The position numbers and the translations under genes were made by a program. A stretch of DNA of 64,000 nt, taken from positions 27,959,009 to 28,023,008 of the forward strand of contig CM025852.1 in NCBI GenBank assembly GCA_003952965.2. Reading direction: 5' to 3'. Below the pieces are notes generated by a model. That model searched no databases. It was given only the letters and a program-made list of their open reading frames with translations, and had not been told where the DNA came from. Source of the stretch: Morella rubra. Taxonomy: Eukaryota > Streptophyta > Magnoliopsida > Fagales > Myricaceae. Below are positions 43,966 to 59,530 of this stretch, piece by piece (position 1 is the first letter of the stretch; each line of letters starts with the position of its first letter).

Positions 43966-45841
43966 ATGGATCTTATTCACACGTTCCTGAACGTAGTAGC
44001 TCCTCCGGCCACCTTCTTCTCCCTCTGCCTTCTCTTACCACCCTATTCCTTTGTCAAGCTCTTCCTCTCCACTTTAAGATACCTTTTCAGCGAAAATGTG
44101 GCCGGAAAGGTCGTTATCATAACCGGCGCTTCCTCGGGCATCGGCGAGGTAATAACCCAAGGAACATGGACTTTGTTGGTTCCTTTTTCTCTTTTTGGAC
44201 TTACTGAAATTTTTTAACCCATTGTGCGCACTTTTTTTTCCTTTATTTATTTAAATTTTAATATAGAGCTAACAGCTAATTAGACATTGATTTGGACTTG
44301 AATTTAACATCCGTTATCTGCATCAATTTGAATCGAAGTTAAGGCCGGTCTTTTTTGTTTTTGTCGATAAGATTACCAGCAAGAGTGCTACATGGTATAT
44401 ATGTGATATCAAGAAATAATATTCTGGTCGTTTTGCAGCATTTGGCTTACGAATATGCAAAGAGAGGGGCTCGATTAGCGCTTGTAGCTCGGAGGGAAAA
44501 TCCAGTCCGGGAAGTTGCTGATCGAGCGCTGCAGTATGGATCCCCTGATGTTCTTATGATTCCTGCAGATGTATCCAGCGTTGACGACTGTAGGCGGATT
44601 GTCGACGAAACCATTGATCGCTTCGGTAGACGTAAGTGCAACTATTTAATTGATTAACCTCCTCTACTTGGAGTTCGTTTCTTTTTGCGATTTATGCAAA
44701 AGTACGTGTTGGGATAATATTTGCTACATGATGCAGTGGATCATCTGGTCAATAATGCTGGGATAATGTCGGTCAGCCTGTTTGAAGAGGCAACTGATAT
44801 TACCGCCTTCAGAGCCATTATGGTAATCAACAGTAATGGTAGCTGCACATTTTTTCTCCATAGATATTGTAAGAACGAGAGGATGTTATTGATTGAATCA
44901 ATGTAACTACACATTTTCTACCAACTTTTTAGAATATGGGGCTATAGGTGGATTAATTAGTACCGGATCGCTCGGTTCATATATAGAAACAATGATTTTG
45001 AGTAGTTACTGCAACTTCTAGATTTGTGTCCTTGCAGGATATAAACTTCTGGGGATCGGTATATACCACCCGTCTTGCTCTTCCACATCTTAAAGAGAGT
45101 AGGGGCAAGATCGTAGCCCTTGCTTCTTCGGCCTCATGGTTGCCTGCACCTAGAATGAGCATCTATAATGTAAGTAATGTAATTCTTAGGTATATAGTAC
45201 TCCCCCATATTTTATGTCAAGAGCTATTGGATTCATTTACTCGTTACTTCAGGCGAGCAAAGCAGCGATGGTACTCTTTTATGAGATCTTGAGGATTGAG
45301 GTTGGGACTGACATAGCAATAACAATTGTGACGCCTGGATTCATAGAGTCCGAAATGACCCAAGGCAAGTTCTTAGTGGAGGATGGAAAAATGGTAGTTG
45401 ATCAAGACTTGAGAGATGTAAGTTCTCTCCTTTTTTGCGTGTAATTATATGCAGTACTAGAGTATAATGAGTATGTATTTGCGTGTGCGTTTGCAAGTGC
45501 GCATATATATGCAATTTTATCTATGCTTGCGGCTAATTCTTCACGAGCAGGTTCAAGTAAGTGCAATTCCAGTAGAGACGGTACGATCATGTGCTCGTGC
45601 AATAGTGAACAGTGCTTGCCGGGGAGAGAGATACTTGACGGAGCCACCATGGTTCAAGGTCACCTATTTCTGGAAGGTGTTTTGCCCCGAGGTGTTAGAG
45701 TGTTGTTACAGGGTGATGTATATGAACAGGCCCGGGACTCCAGACAAAGAAGCCCCCAGCAAGAAGATATTGGATCTCACAGGAGCCAAGAACATCCTGT
45801 ATCCTTCTACACTACACTCCCCTGAGATTAAGACTGACTAA
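43966..45841 (+). CDS. HSD1: 11-beta-hydroxysteroid dehydrogenase-like (HSD/steroleosin), intact copy
   Basis: Short-chain dehydrogenase of the oil-body/ER steroleosin class; oxidises or reduces sterol-like substrates with NADP(H), linked in plants to brassinosteroid and ABA responses (family knowledge). Six exons: 43966-44148, 44439-44631, 44737-44822, 45038-45169, 45253-45417, 45551-45841; 349 aa. N-terminal hydrophobic anchor with a Pro pair (LLLPPYSF) for oil-body insertion; cofactor site TGASSGIGE at residues 53-61; RGARLALVARRE; LVNNAG; catalytic Ser in LASSASW and the Tyr-Lys pair in IYNASKAA; ITIVTPGFIESEMTQGKF near 230. The C-terminal end TGAKNILYPS...SPEIK matches the family. All introns are GT-AG. 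The first member of a tandem pair in the same orientation; exons 1-5 correspond in length to the downstream copy except one base. Confidence 0.92.
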
Positions 45842-46641
45842 AACCAAGCTAGTTCTGTGTATTTCCAAACTGGCGATTGACTTCTTCAGTTGGGTGTGGT
45901 CCGTGTGCCATATAGTCCGTCATGCGTTCGATCTTTTTGGTTTTGCTTTTTTGTTTCAGGTGTAGATAGGAAGTTTTGTTTTGTGGCTTTTTAAAAGCTT
46001 TCTTTTTTGTTTTTTCTTCGTAACGGGATGGTTCTGTAAACCTCCTAGGCAATAAACCAGCATGTTGGAGTCGATATACAGAAGTTTTTGTCAAGATTTT
46101 TTTGAGTTCTTATGCTGTGTGCTTATTTCCGTGCCATGCGGTCTCTTCCTTTCTGAATCAAGCGAAACTTGGTGCAAGCGTTCTAAGTAAAATTGTTTTG
46201 GCAAGACTCTGCATTCAACCCATTCTCCACAGCGTCAATGCTGACTGAGATCATCTGTCATAGGATCGATGGCAAATGGCCGGTTGTTATCTGGGCAATG
46301 CAATGACACTATTTCTGATCCTTTTTTTGTATGAAACCCAAAGGGAAGCACAAAAGTAATAAATTAGATAAATACGTAGTTTGTTCCTGTGTTCCACGAG
46401 ATTAGGACTTCCAGACCTTCCCCACCAGGGCGCAAATTTGCTGTCTAGATATGTTGTGACGCGAACGTTCTCTTAATTCGCCATAATAAACTTTTTCAAA
46501 CCGCGACGAAAATCCGATTGCCTCCCCCATGTAAATTCTAATGGCAATACTGGTGACGCAATAAATTGCGTAGATATTGTTCTTTTGATTTCTTTTCGTA
46601 TTTCTGGGTCCGAATCTTGCAAGCTGATCAAAAGTCGGTCA
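45842..46641. other. HSD 3' flank and spacer up to the hAT element
   Basis: Probable 3' UTR followed by intergenic sequence; no gene seen. It ends in the left copy of the hAT target-site duplication (46642-46649). Confidence 0.4.
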
Positions 46642-46833
46642 AGTTCAGGTAGGGGTGTAAGTCCGGTCCGGCCTCCGCCTGACCTCCGGTTCTGTTTCCG
46701 TCACCGGTTCCGGAAGCTGAGGTCTGGCACTTCCAGGAACCGGAACCGGAGGTCAATTTAGAGTTTTCCCGGAACCGGAAGTTTCCGCCGGTTCAACGGA
46801 AAACCGGTTCCGGTTATTTTTTTTTTTTTTTTA

Positions 46834-46872
46834 AAACGACGTCGTTCTATTTTACATAGAACGACGTCGTTT
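46834..46872. repeat. Perfect inverted repeat (17-bp arms, 5-nt loop)
   Basis: AAACGACGTCGTTCTAT (46834-46850) is followed by TTTAC and then its exact reverse complement (46856-46872). Each arm itself contains the palindrome ACGACGTCGT. It lies in the left part of the hAT element after a T run. It could form a hairpin or bind a dimeric factor; no known role. Confidence 0.85.
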
Positions 46873-47049
46873 AGTTGGTTTTTTTTTGAAAAAAAATATA
46901 ATGGATCAAAACGTGCCGTTTTGATCCACGTTGAATACGAACACGGGAAACCCTATCTGGCTATCTCCCTCCCCCCCCTCGAGCCCGAGCACCTTCTCCT
47001 CCACGACCTCCGGCCTCCTCACAGTCACAGTGACTCCCTCAGCATACTC

Positions 47050-47515
47050 TCTCTCTTTGTTCGTCTGCCTTCACTCTCTCTCTCTCTCTTCTCTCTCTGT
47101 GTGCTGACGCTTGACTGTTGAGCTCCTTCTTCTCCGGCGAGTGCAACGGTCAACCTCCACGTTTTCGGGTTGCTTCTCTCTCTATCGTTGTATGTCTCTC
47201 TCTCTCTCTCTCTCTGTATGTCTCTCTGTCTCACTCTCCATCTCTGTCTCACTCTCCATCTCTCTGTCTCTCTCTCTCTGTCTCCATCTCTCTCACTATC
47301 CGACCTCCGTCTCCATCTCTCTCTCTCTAGTCTCTGTCTCCAGTCTCCATCTCTCTGTCTCCTTCATCTCTCTCTCTCTCTCCAACTCCGTCTCCATCTC
47401 TCTCTCTCTCTCTAGTCTCTCTGTCTCTGTCTCCTCACTCTCCATCTCTCCATCTCTCTCTCCTCTCTCTCTCTCTCCTCTGACTCCATCTCTCTATCTC
47501 TCTCACTATATTTCA
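47050..47515 (+). repeat. CT-rich microsatellite tract (CTCTCTGTCTC variants)
   Basis: About 460 bp built from CT dinucleotides interspersed with CTGTCTCCATCT-type units. Any ORF through it (for example 47111-47524, almost all Ser and Leu) is an artefact of composition. Confidence 0.9.
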
Positions 47516-47599
47516 AATTTGTAAATTGTAATAGATCTGTTCGAATTGTGAAGCTGTGATTCTTGTGAATTGTGAATTGTGCACTGTGAACTGTGAATT

Positions 47600-48240
47600 G
47601 TGACAGCGAACTTATTTTTTGCGGAACTTACTAAAATTCATATGCATTTGGGGAAATATGCAGCAAGTGGGGATTTGTTCTTGGCAGACATGGCAAAAAG
47701 AATGCAAATGAAGTATAATAAATATTGGGGTAATTTGACTGAGGTTAACAGATTGTTGTTTGTTGCAGCGGTACTTGACCCACAATACAAGGTTATATAC
47801 TTGGACTTTTGGTTCAAAAAGTCTTTGGGGATGGAGTTAGGTGCAGAGATGAGTCTAGTGTAGTGGACCTTGGATCAGATTGTTTACAGAGTATATCATC
47901 TATAGTAGCAGGAGTGTATCTGCAAGTCAAGGTCAACTTGAAATGATTGGGTCATCTAGTGCACTCGTAGATGATCCTCTTTATCTGGAATTCACACAAT
48001 TTAAGGCGCAACAAAAAAGTGGAAAGATAATGGAATAAAATAATTTTGATATCCTCAATTGGTGACCGAAGTGAACCAAAATTTCTCGTTCTTGCACGAA
48101 TTTCTCGAGATGTTCTTGCTATCCCTATTACTACAGTGCCTTCAGAGTCAGTCTCAGTCTGCACCAAGAAAGTTCATTGGCACCAAAAACTAGAGAGGAC
48201 TCATTTGTGCTATTTTCTCCAAGATTATATAGGATGATGA
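47600..48240 (+). pseudogene. hAT transposase remnant (RICESLEEPER-like, C-terminal half)
   Basis: Fragment 1 (about 47606-47840) reads MQMKYNKYWGNLTEVNRLLF and AAVLDPQYKVIYLDFWF, matching the hAT region usually written KYW...AAILDPRYKM. Fragment 2 (about 48035-48170) reads FDILNW, then ARISRDVLAIPITTVPSES, the hAT C-terminal dimerisation motif. Stops and frame changes separate them. The N-terminal BED zinc finger and most of the catalytic core are gone. Confidence 0.8.
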
Positions 48241-49395
48241 GACCTTTGATGGGACGATGATCCTGCTAGTTATATGATGGATATAGATGTATATACAAAT
48301 GTTACATTCTACTTTATTTATTTAATTAAAATTTTTTATGAGCTCTGTGTTAATAAATTTGATTTTTTGCAGAGATAATTTCTAATACTGCGTTGATCGT
48401 GGATTCGTGATTCATTAACGTTTGGTTATGTTCTTCATTTCTTACTTGAGTTGATACTTTTAAGTTATACTTTTAAGTTCGTATTGTAATATTCTTCTAT
48501 TTCGAGTTATGTCCGCATACACTATGTTTTTTCGGTTATTGTTTTCATTAAGTCTTGACTACTTTTATTATTAAGCCCATAATATTTCTTTAGTTATTTA
48601 GGATTGTGATGGTGTCTAGTTTATTACTTACTAGGTGACGTTGTGAAGCTGTGATTATGAATTTTGTGAATTGCATGTGATTATGAATTTTTTTTTATTT
48701 GCATATTGTTTTGGGATTTATTTGAATATGGGTTTTGTGAAGTCATGGTTTTAGATTTATTTTTACACTTATTTGTCAATTGCATGTTTTAGGATTTTCG
48801 GTTTTTAAAATAGGTTGCTAGGATGTTATTTTCGATTTTCAAAAGATCAACAATGAGTTGTTGTTTTTGAATATTATGGGCTAAATAAAATGGCCATCAA
48901 AACTAATATGATCATAATATGATATGGTTGTCTTAGTTTGAATTTTAAAAGATGGCCAACATTTACTCTAAAATTCAAACTCTAATTATTTCGTGTCTTG
49001 ATGAGTTGATGTGGTGCAAATGTAAATTCTTAATTTTTATTTGTATATTTATTCTGTTCATTTATATAATTGAGATTTTTGTAATGAATTGAGAAATGTT
49101 CATATGAAGTTCGGGTTGTATATTTTAATTTTTTGTTATATTTTTTTGTAATTGTGATGAATGAATAAGATCTTTATTTTTTTAAAAAAAAGGCTTAAAT
49201 GAGCAAAAAAATATGGCCCAAAACATTGTCGGAATTCCGCTATCCGCTTCCGCTAAGTCCGCTTCCGCTTCCGCTAAGTCCGTTAAGAGTCGGAAGCGAA
49301 CGGAATTGATTTTGGCCATCCGCTAGTTAGCGGACCGGATGTCGGAATGTTAAATTCCGCTTCCGACATGTCCGCTATTCAGCCCTAAGTTCAGG

Positions 49396-49865
49396 TAAAA
49401 TTCGCTGGTTATATATGCAGTTGTGTTCTTTCAGAAATGGATGTACCGGATTAGTGAAAACTAGAACAAGACCGATGGATCGTAACGGCAACTCAATCAT
49501 CTGCCTTGATCTGGACACAGAAGCACCTGTTCTTTAAGTTTTTTTTTTTTTTTTGTTCTTCTTCGAGCGGGATGCATTAAAGCCCACTATCCACGATATT
49601 TCTCAAATGGGCGTTACAATAAACACCATCTTTCTGGGTGCCAAGTGGAGAAATATGGTAACCCCATGCAGCCTCGCTCACTGACACATAGGGGGCCTCT
49701 TGGCAGGTTGCACAAAGTCCCTTCTTCTAGTCCCCAGATACAGCATGCACTTCCGCTGCGCACCACCAACTTGACATTAATCGCGGAACAGTTTAAAGCA
49801 CCTTTCTCCTCCTCCTCCCCCTCCCGGCCTCTCTCATCCTATCTCTCTCTCTCTACGGAGGAACC
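49396..49865. promoter_or_regulatory. Upstream region of the second HSD copy
   Basis: A 470-bp stretch from the hAT right flank to the start codon. It ends in a CT-rich leader (49807-49856). No clear TATA box was identified. Confidence 0.35.
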
Positions 49866-51561
49866 ATGGATTTCATTCACACAGTCTTGAACCTTGTTGT
49901 CCCTCCCACAGGCCTGACGATGCTAGTCTTCTTTCTACCAAATATCTGTTCTTCAAGCTTCTCATTTCCACCATAAAATCCATATACCGCGAAGATGTGG
50001 CTGGAAAAGTAATACTGATCACGGGGGCGTCTTCTGGCATTGGCGAGGTTTGAGCGGAGCTACACCCACCTGTTTTAAGTACCTCCACAAATTTGTTCTT
50101 TCTTTGCTCATTGTTATACATGTATATGTTGTTTGAAGCATCTCGCGTACGAGTATGCCGAGAGAGGCGCTTGCCTAGCCCTCGTAGCGAGAAGAGAGAA
50201 CCGTCTCCGAGAAGTCGCCGCTACGGCTTATCAGCTTGGCTCTCCTGAAGTTATCGTGATCCGAGCAGACGTCTCCAAGGTTGAAGACTGTAAGCGATTT
50301 GTGGAGGAAACAGTCGAGCGCTTTGGGCGGTGTAAGTGAATTTAAAGTACTACTCCTATTTTTGCTTATGGTGGGCATGAATGACAATATCTTGTGGATT
50401 TTGATGCTAGCAGTAGATCATCTCGTTAACAATGCTGGAGTAGCTCCGGTCGGCATATTTGAGCACATCACCGATGTTACTAACTTCCGACCGGCTATGG
50501 TAATTAGTTCATTGACTCTACGCTCTCTTCTTGCATTTTCATATTACTCAGACGTTGGTTAGGAAAAACCAGACCGCCCTGATTATTAATTCATCACTCG
50601 GCTAAGAAGTAGAATGGACGACATGTTCCAAGAATCCCAAATTTTGAGTGATGGAGTGAGTTTGTAAGGTGGACACCTCTCTAGCCCTAGGGGTTACAAT
50701 AATCATGATTTAGAGCATCTCAGTTCCAGATGAACACTTCAGCAGGTAGAAGAATCTAATGGATACCTACATGCGCAAATGCATGCTGTGTCTTTGATAG
50801 GACATAAACTTCTGGGGTGCAATATATCCCACCTACTTCGCAGTTCCACACCTTAAAAGGAGCGCAGGGAAGATCATAGCGATTGCTTCCGCTGCTGGAT
50901 GGTTACCCGCTCCAAGATTAAGCTTCTATAATGTAAGAAACCTCATCATAATTCTTTGATTACCCTTAAGGTAATGAATTCTCTTCCTGCATTGAGATCA
51001 AAATAAATTCAGGCAGGCAAAGCAGCGGTGATAAGCTTCTTCGAGACACTGAGGATTGAATTTGGGGAAGAAATTGGAATAACAATTGTGACTCCGGGGT
51101 TGATTGAGTCAGAAATGACCCAAGGGAAATTTCTAACCCCGGAGGGCCTAGTGGTACTTGATCCAGAATTGAGAGATGTAAGTTTTCTGTGTTTACGTAT
51201 AGATGCTGCAGAGTGACGTTAGGCGTGTGATGGATATAATGGCTAACTCAAATGCAATTGTTATCAGGTTCTAGTAAGTATACTGCCAATACTGCCCGTT
51301 AAACACGCTGCCAAAGCAATTGTGGACGGTGCATGCCGAGGGGAAAAATACTTGACAGTACCAGCTTGGATCAAGGTGACATATCTCTGGAAGGCGTTTT
51401 GCCCTGAGATATTGGAGTGGTGCAACCGGATGCTACTCCCTCGACCCGGAGCTTCAGAAAGAGACACGATTAGCAAGAAGCTCCTCGATCTGACTGGCTT
51501 AAAGAAATACATATACCCAGAAACAGTTCAGTTTCCGGAGCTCAAGGCTACCAGAGAGTGA
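49866..51561 (+). pseudogene. HSD/steroleosin tandem paralogue with one-base frameshift in exon 1
   Basis: Same six-exon plan as the intact upstream gene: 49866-50047, 50139-50331, 50414-50499, 50801-50932, 51013-51177, 51268-51561. Exons 2-5 have identical lengths (193, 86, 132, 165), exon 6 is one codon longer, and exon 1 is 182 nt instead of 183. The frame reads normally to about residue 25 (FFLP), then one base is missing near 49937-49941, so ribosomes meet TAA at 49974. After the missing base everything is open: ITGASSGIGE, LVNNAG, SFYNAGKAA and the full C terminus. A second oddity is Gly in YNAGK where the sister has Ser, though Tyr and Lys remain. Splice sites are intact and the decay is minimal, so either a very young pseudogene or a sequencing indel. 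Confidence 0.85.
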
Positions 51562-52670
51562 TCAAAGTGTATATTAGTTCTAGGTGATGGAATGTCACTA
51601 CATGTACAGGCGCACTATCGTCGGTTGAGTGTCCATGTACTTATTAAGGTTTTCGACTGTAGAAATGGAGTAAAAGTTTGGGTACAAGAAATGAGTTTAA
51701 ATGTTCCATTGTTCAGGTCTTATTTCTCCTATTCAGGTTTGCAAGTCAGGAATTGGGCAAACGTTTTTTTTTAGCCTATTCGGTTTTCAAGTCAGGAAAG
51801 TTGTTAGTGTGAAAAAATTGAGAGTTTTATGGGTTCTGTTATAATGGCTTCTCTATTCAGTTTCCTTGTGCTTCATATCCCATTGTCCATATCCATAAAC
51901 TGCTTTTAAGAGGGGAAACAAAAATTTAGTAAAGTTGGGATTTTTATGCGCTTTTCAAAGCCGACTGGCCACTAACCAGGTTCACGTTTGCTGCATTATC
52001 TCATGATCTAAGTGATAATGCAAAGAATGCCTTGATTCCACGCTGTTCAACTACACAGAGATCAGCCCAGATGATTCGATAATTTCAAAGCAAAATGCAG
52101 CGAATCTATGAATTACGCTTTAAAATCCATCAAGTAATTAAATTCAATGCGAAATTCGGAGCTGACCCTCAAGATGTATGACAAGCAAAGAACTCCTCAC
52201 AGGCTATGCCACCCAAACCAACGGGTGAGGCCGTCGAAGTGGTCGAAATGAAGTCGTCGTCGTCGGATAAAATTTTTCAATGGGTTCAGAGGGATCACTA
52301 TTAAACCCGGTTTGAAGTTCTCATTTCCTGCCTATCGTCGCTGTTGTACAAGGCGTTCGCCATCTCCCTCGGTAGAGCCGGTCAGTCTGAGCCTGAGCCG
52401 TCGTCTGGGTGGTTCAGTTCTGAGATTAATTATGCATCAACCGGGCCTGTTTGTTTTCATAACCCGACCCAGCCCGGTCTAGTAAAAGCCTTGGGCTAAG
52501 ATAAAAAGCGACTGGTCGATAGTGGGCTGGATCAGTGGCACTGACGCATAAAGTGATTTGTTGTCTTTTAATGGCTGAGAGTTTCAAATTACAGCTTTCA
52601 ATAGCCGAATTACAGTCAAGGCCTCATTTGCGGAGGCCCATAAGAGAAAAAGCCCACTGTTAGACTGATC
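51562..52670. other. Spacer between convergent HSD copy and CRK
   Basis: The two genes point toward each other, so this holds both 3' UTRs. No ORF of interest. A TCGTCGTCG trinucleotide run occurs near 52252-52264. Confidence 0.4.
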
Positions 52671-55702
<3,032 letters not shown>

Positions 55703-58140
55703 TGCCGTCCGACACTCATACAGGCTATAGTTTAGGTGTAGGCCAGGAAATTTATCATACAAGCTTCTAAGGATAAGGGCGACCAAATAATTTCGTACTA
55801 ATGGAAGTCCATAATGTTCGATCTTGAAACTCTAATGTTGAACGAACCATTCAACCATTTGTTTCCTTCAATTCTTTATGCCCAAGAGAAGTCCTCCAAT
55901 TTTCTATGTAAATATTCTCCGGGTAAGCAGCTAAGTGCATATGCGAGAGCAAATGATCAAATCTGGCTGTAGCTTACAAAAAAAGTAATTTCGTTGTCCA
56001 TCGGGAATTGTCGGTCAACTGTCTAAACCTGAAGCTAGGTCTATAAAAAAAAAAAACTAATGAGCACTGGCAGGTGTAAAATATAAACAACCTTTCGCCG
56101 CCACTGTAAAGGGTATATATTACTATGTGAGGTTGCGGAGGTAAAATTCATAAAATGAAATAAAAAAATGTGAATTTCTCCAAAATAAAAAAAGTACTTG
56201 ATACCCTGCATACATACGATGAAGAGTATACGAAATTGAGAAGAAAGAGTAAGAAAAAGTTGAGAGAGAGATTTATGATCTAACACTTCAATATTACTCT
56301 CCATGCTAATTTATTTCACACACTTTTTTATTTTTTAATTATCATAACAACTCTGAAATTTCATTAATTTAAGGAGATCCAAAGACCTCAATTACATGCT
56401 CTAATTAAGGGCATGTCAGTTCCTCAGGAGAGGCAACTGGCCAACGAGCTGAGGGCCTAAACACCATAGACGCGGGGATCTAATTAAGCTCAAAGTTTGC
56501 CGACAAAATATCCCAAAAAGTGATCAGAATGGTCACTGGAGAACAGACCAGGAGAGGGCAGGGAGGTGGGAGGGGCCAGAACTCCTACTGCCACTGAAGA
56601 GGGTGGTGGAGAGACGGGGACAGTCGGAGAGGAGGAGAAGATTCTAAAAAAAAAGACAGCCTCTCTCTAGAATGATTGACTAAGAAGGTAAGCCGCTTGT
56701 TCAAACAACAATGTTTGTCCTGTAAATATCTTTAATCAATTATGGTCTTATTTGAATGTAGATAAGAACAATGTCTTCGTTGTTAATTTTTTCTTTCTCA
56801 CCTGGTTGGGAGGGAGGGAGCTGGGGTAAGATTTTAATTTCGATCATTAATGTTTGAGATGAGTAATATTTAATTGTGAAAATTGACCAATAAAAAAGAA
56901 AAAAATGAAGATAATAAGCATTATTTCTTCATGCATGTTTCCTTCCATCATCAATTAGTTAATTATGGAAGCCATGGAAGCACAAACGATGGTCCCACAA
57001 TATTGTTCCCCTATGACAGGGTTGAAGTCAGGAGGGCCGAGAGAAAGAGTATCGATCGAGGTAACGATATTCCTTCAAATATATATAGAAAATTAAAGAA
57101 AATATTGAATGATCAGTTACACGCTAGCTATACAATAATATAAATCATTAATGGTGGTTGTCTGATTGTCTCAGACAAAACTTGCAGATATAGAGGGGCC
57201 AATTGTTTGTCTTTTGGAATTAGGTGATTGAAAAAAAAAAAAAAAGCAACAATAATAGAAGGGTCAGCTATTGGCAATTTGGCGAAGAGGTCAGTGAAGG
57301 CTGGAAGTCCGTTGACTTTTGAAAGAACAGTTTATTCCCAAAGGAATTGATCTATGCCAATTACATAAGATATTAGCACTAGTGGTCACACTTGAGCAGG
57401 GAAAATAAAAAAAGAATCGAAAGTAAACGCTTGCCAAGCTGCCAGCGTAACCGGCTCCGGTTCATTCGATGCTACAGACAAAATTATGGTCTTCTTTCTG
57501 TTTTTTCAGGGCGAGTGAATGATGGTCTTAATTGCTTGCTGAAACTGTTTTTAATATATAACCTGATCATGACATATGCATCGCACTAAATTACGCATGC
57601 ATTAGGTCAGGTTTGGGAGGGTTTCAAACCTAAGAACTACGTTCACAAAAATACCAAAAATCAGGGGAAGGAAAGGAAAATTTAAGCGCACTGCAGTAAT
57701 AATGATTTGGAGAACTCTCTCTTCTTCTCTTTCAATAATTGGTTGCAAACACCTTACTTCCCATAACTGGTGGCTGGACCGCTGGAAGCCTGCAACTATT
57801 CAGTACCTTAATTTGGATGCAAACGCTAAATGTATGCCTTCTAAGCCACTTAGAAATTAAACTATATATCTCTGTAAACAATTCTTCTACTTTCTCTTTG
57901 CTTCGGGTGACGGCCTTCGGAGCAGGACATCCAGTTTGAAAGTGTTATGTAAAATTGGCAATTTTCTCATGGTCAAAACAATCTTTTAATAAATGTATTT
58001 TTTCATTTAGAATTGTTGCAGCAACTTGATTAATCCAGGAATGACGTGGAGCTTAATAGAAAGTGGTTGGAAGGTGTTGGTGGCTTCTGGAACAATTGGG
58101 AATGGACGCCGAGCTGTAAGGCAGTTTTTCGGTTAGCTTG
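55703..58140. other. Intergenic region upstream of CRK
   Basis: About 2.4 kb with no recognised gene. Several A runs, and no ORF with a domain. An AT-rich stretch with alternating TA is present near 57075-57090. The CRK promoter must lie at its left end (about 55,703-56,300) but no clear TATA box was pinned. Confidence 0.4.
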
Positions 58141-58149
58141 GTTAGCCTT

Positions 58150-59530
58150 AGGTTAGCCTGGCGAGTTTCTATAGCTCTCGTGTACCCCTTCTAGAAAAGA
58201 TGCCCAAAAGAAAATCTAACCTATTTTTACCAATATACCCTCACAAAAACAGACTAGAACCTTGGGAAAAGACTTTACGTCATTAAGAAGAGATTCACGT
58301 ACCTTAAAAAGAAAGAACTTCAAAAACTCCTCTCCACCGAAAAATCCCTATTCTCTCTACCTATTGAAAAGAGATCTGATCAAATCTTGCTGTGAGAGTT
58401 GATTTGCTTCCCTCTGGTGGAAGATTTCGAGTGGTGTAGACTATTGATCGTTGGGTTATTGTTCTCACTCGGTTGTTGATTAGATCGTGACATTGCGAAG
58501 ACGAATCTTGAGAAGTTGCTCAAGATTGGCGCTGCCAAGTGTTTTCTGAGGAAGAATCGAAGGGTTGACGAGTTCGTTGACGTCCACTAGTGCTGATCAG
58601 AGTTGCTGGTCAAAGAAATTGGTGCTGGGCACCGTCCTAAGAGAAGATTATCTTGGGAGGCTTTACGGAAGAATTGGAGATCTGGGAAATGAAAGGATTT
58701 TCATATTGATCACAATTGTGTAAAGTTTTCAAGCATATAGTGGATTGACTAGTGTGGCCTTCGCACACCCGAAGTGTTTTTTTCTCTTGGGAAAAATATC
58801 CTCAAGTGATTTTTCACTTCGTCAACAAAAATCTTGGTGTTGATTCGATTCTTGTTTCTCTTAATCTTGATTTAACTAACTCATATTGTGATACCATTTT
58901 GCAGATCTAAAGTGTTACAGACGTGATCTTTTACAAGCAAATTGGTTGCTGTTGGTTGATCTTGACAATTGATCTAAGTCAAGTGTTTTGGGTTGAGTTA
59001 GTGTGTAGTATGTTTCTAGAATCCTGACGATTGTGTTGCTGATTGAATATCCAAAGTCTTGATTCGTTAGTATTGCTGTTAATAATCTTGTTTTAATTAC
59101 TGAGTTGCTGAAATCTTTACTGAAGTGTTGTGTTTTACAGGGTAGGAAAAATCTGCATATTTTGTGTTGGTATTGTTGCTGAAAATCACAGTGTTTCTTG
59201 ATTGTTTAGTTGCTGTGTTTCATACTTAGTTGAGGTTAATAGTTACTAATCATATCCTGTTGTTGTCACTCTATTATTGTCGATATATTGTGATTATCTT
59301 GCTATTTCCATTGCTGAAATATTTGCTTTGTTTAGTAAGTTTCAGCTGTTATAAAATTCTATTCATTGTGATTGTACATGTGCTGTTCAGTTCACATAAA
59401 ATAGTTGATTGACTGCATTTTAATTGATTCTGTTTTTCTGTGATTTATAGAAAGAGTAGATTAACATTTTTTACAATACCTATTCCCCCCTCTCTAGGTA
59501 TAGTTTAGGGTCTAAACTACTTCACAGTTG
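58150..59530 (+). mobile_element. Probable Ty1/Copia solo LTR or LTR-plus-leader remnant
   Basis: Non-coding 1.4-kb block of moderately GC-poor, unique-looking sequence ending ACCTATTCCCCCCTCTCTAG (59480-59499), closely like the CTATTCACCCCCCTCTAG signature that terminates many plant Copia (SIRE/Maximus-type) LTRs. No gag-pol follows. LTR ends and target-site duplication were not located, so the call rests on the signature and on the lack of any gene. Confidence 0.42.

Larger units (their letters stand above)
46650..49387 (+). mobile_element. hAT-family DNA transposon, non-autonomous, with 8-bp target-site duplication
   Basis: AGTTCAGG occurs at 46642-46649 and again at 49388-49395, directly outside a 2,738-bp insert. 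The insert starts TAGGGGTGTAA and its reverse-complemented end starts TAGGGCTGAAT, short imperfect terminal inverted repeats of hAT type. Subterminal DNA is rich in CCGGTTCC/CCGGAACC on the left and in CCGCTTCCG/CCGCTAAGTCCG on the right, the usual transposase-binding style. Inside are a large CT-repeat tract and remnants of a RICESLEEPER/DAYSLEEPER-like transposase. It sits between the two HSD genes. The perfect duplication suggests moderate age. Confidence 0.9.

Noticed and set aside
45402-45650. Minus-strand ORF over HSD exon 6
   Set aside because: Antisense shadow of the HSD coding region.
47111-47524. Ser/Leu repeat ORFs (137, 70, 81 aa)
   Set aside because: Products of the CT microsatellite read in all three frames.
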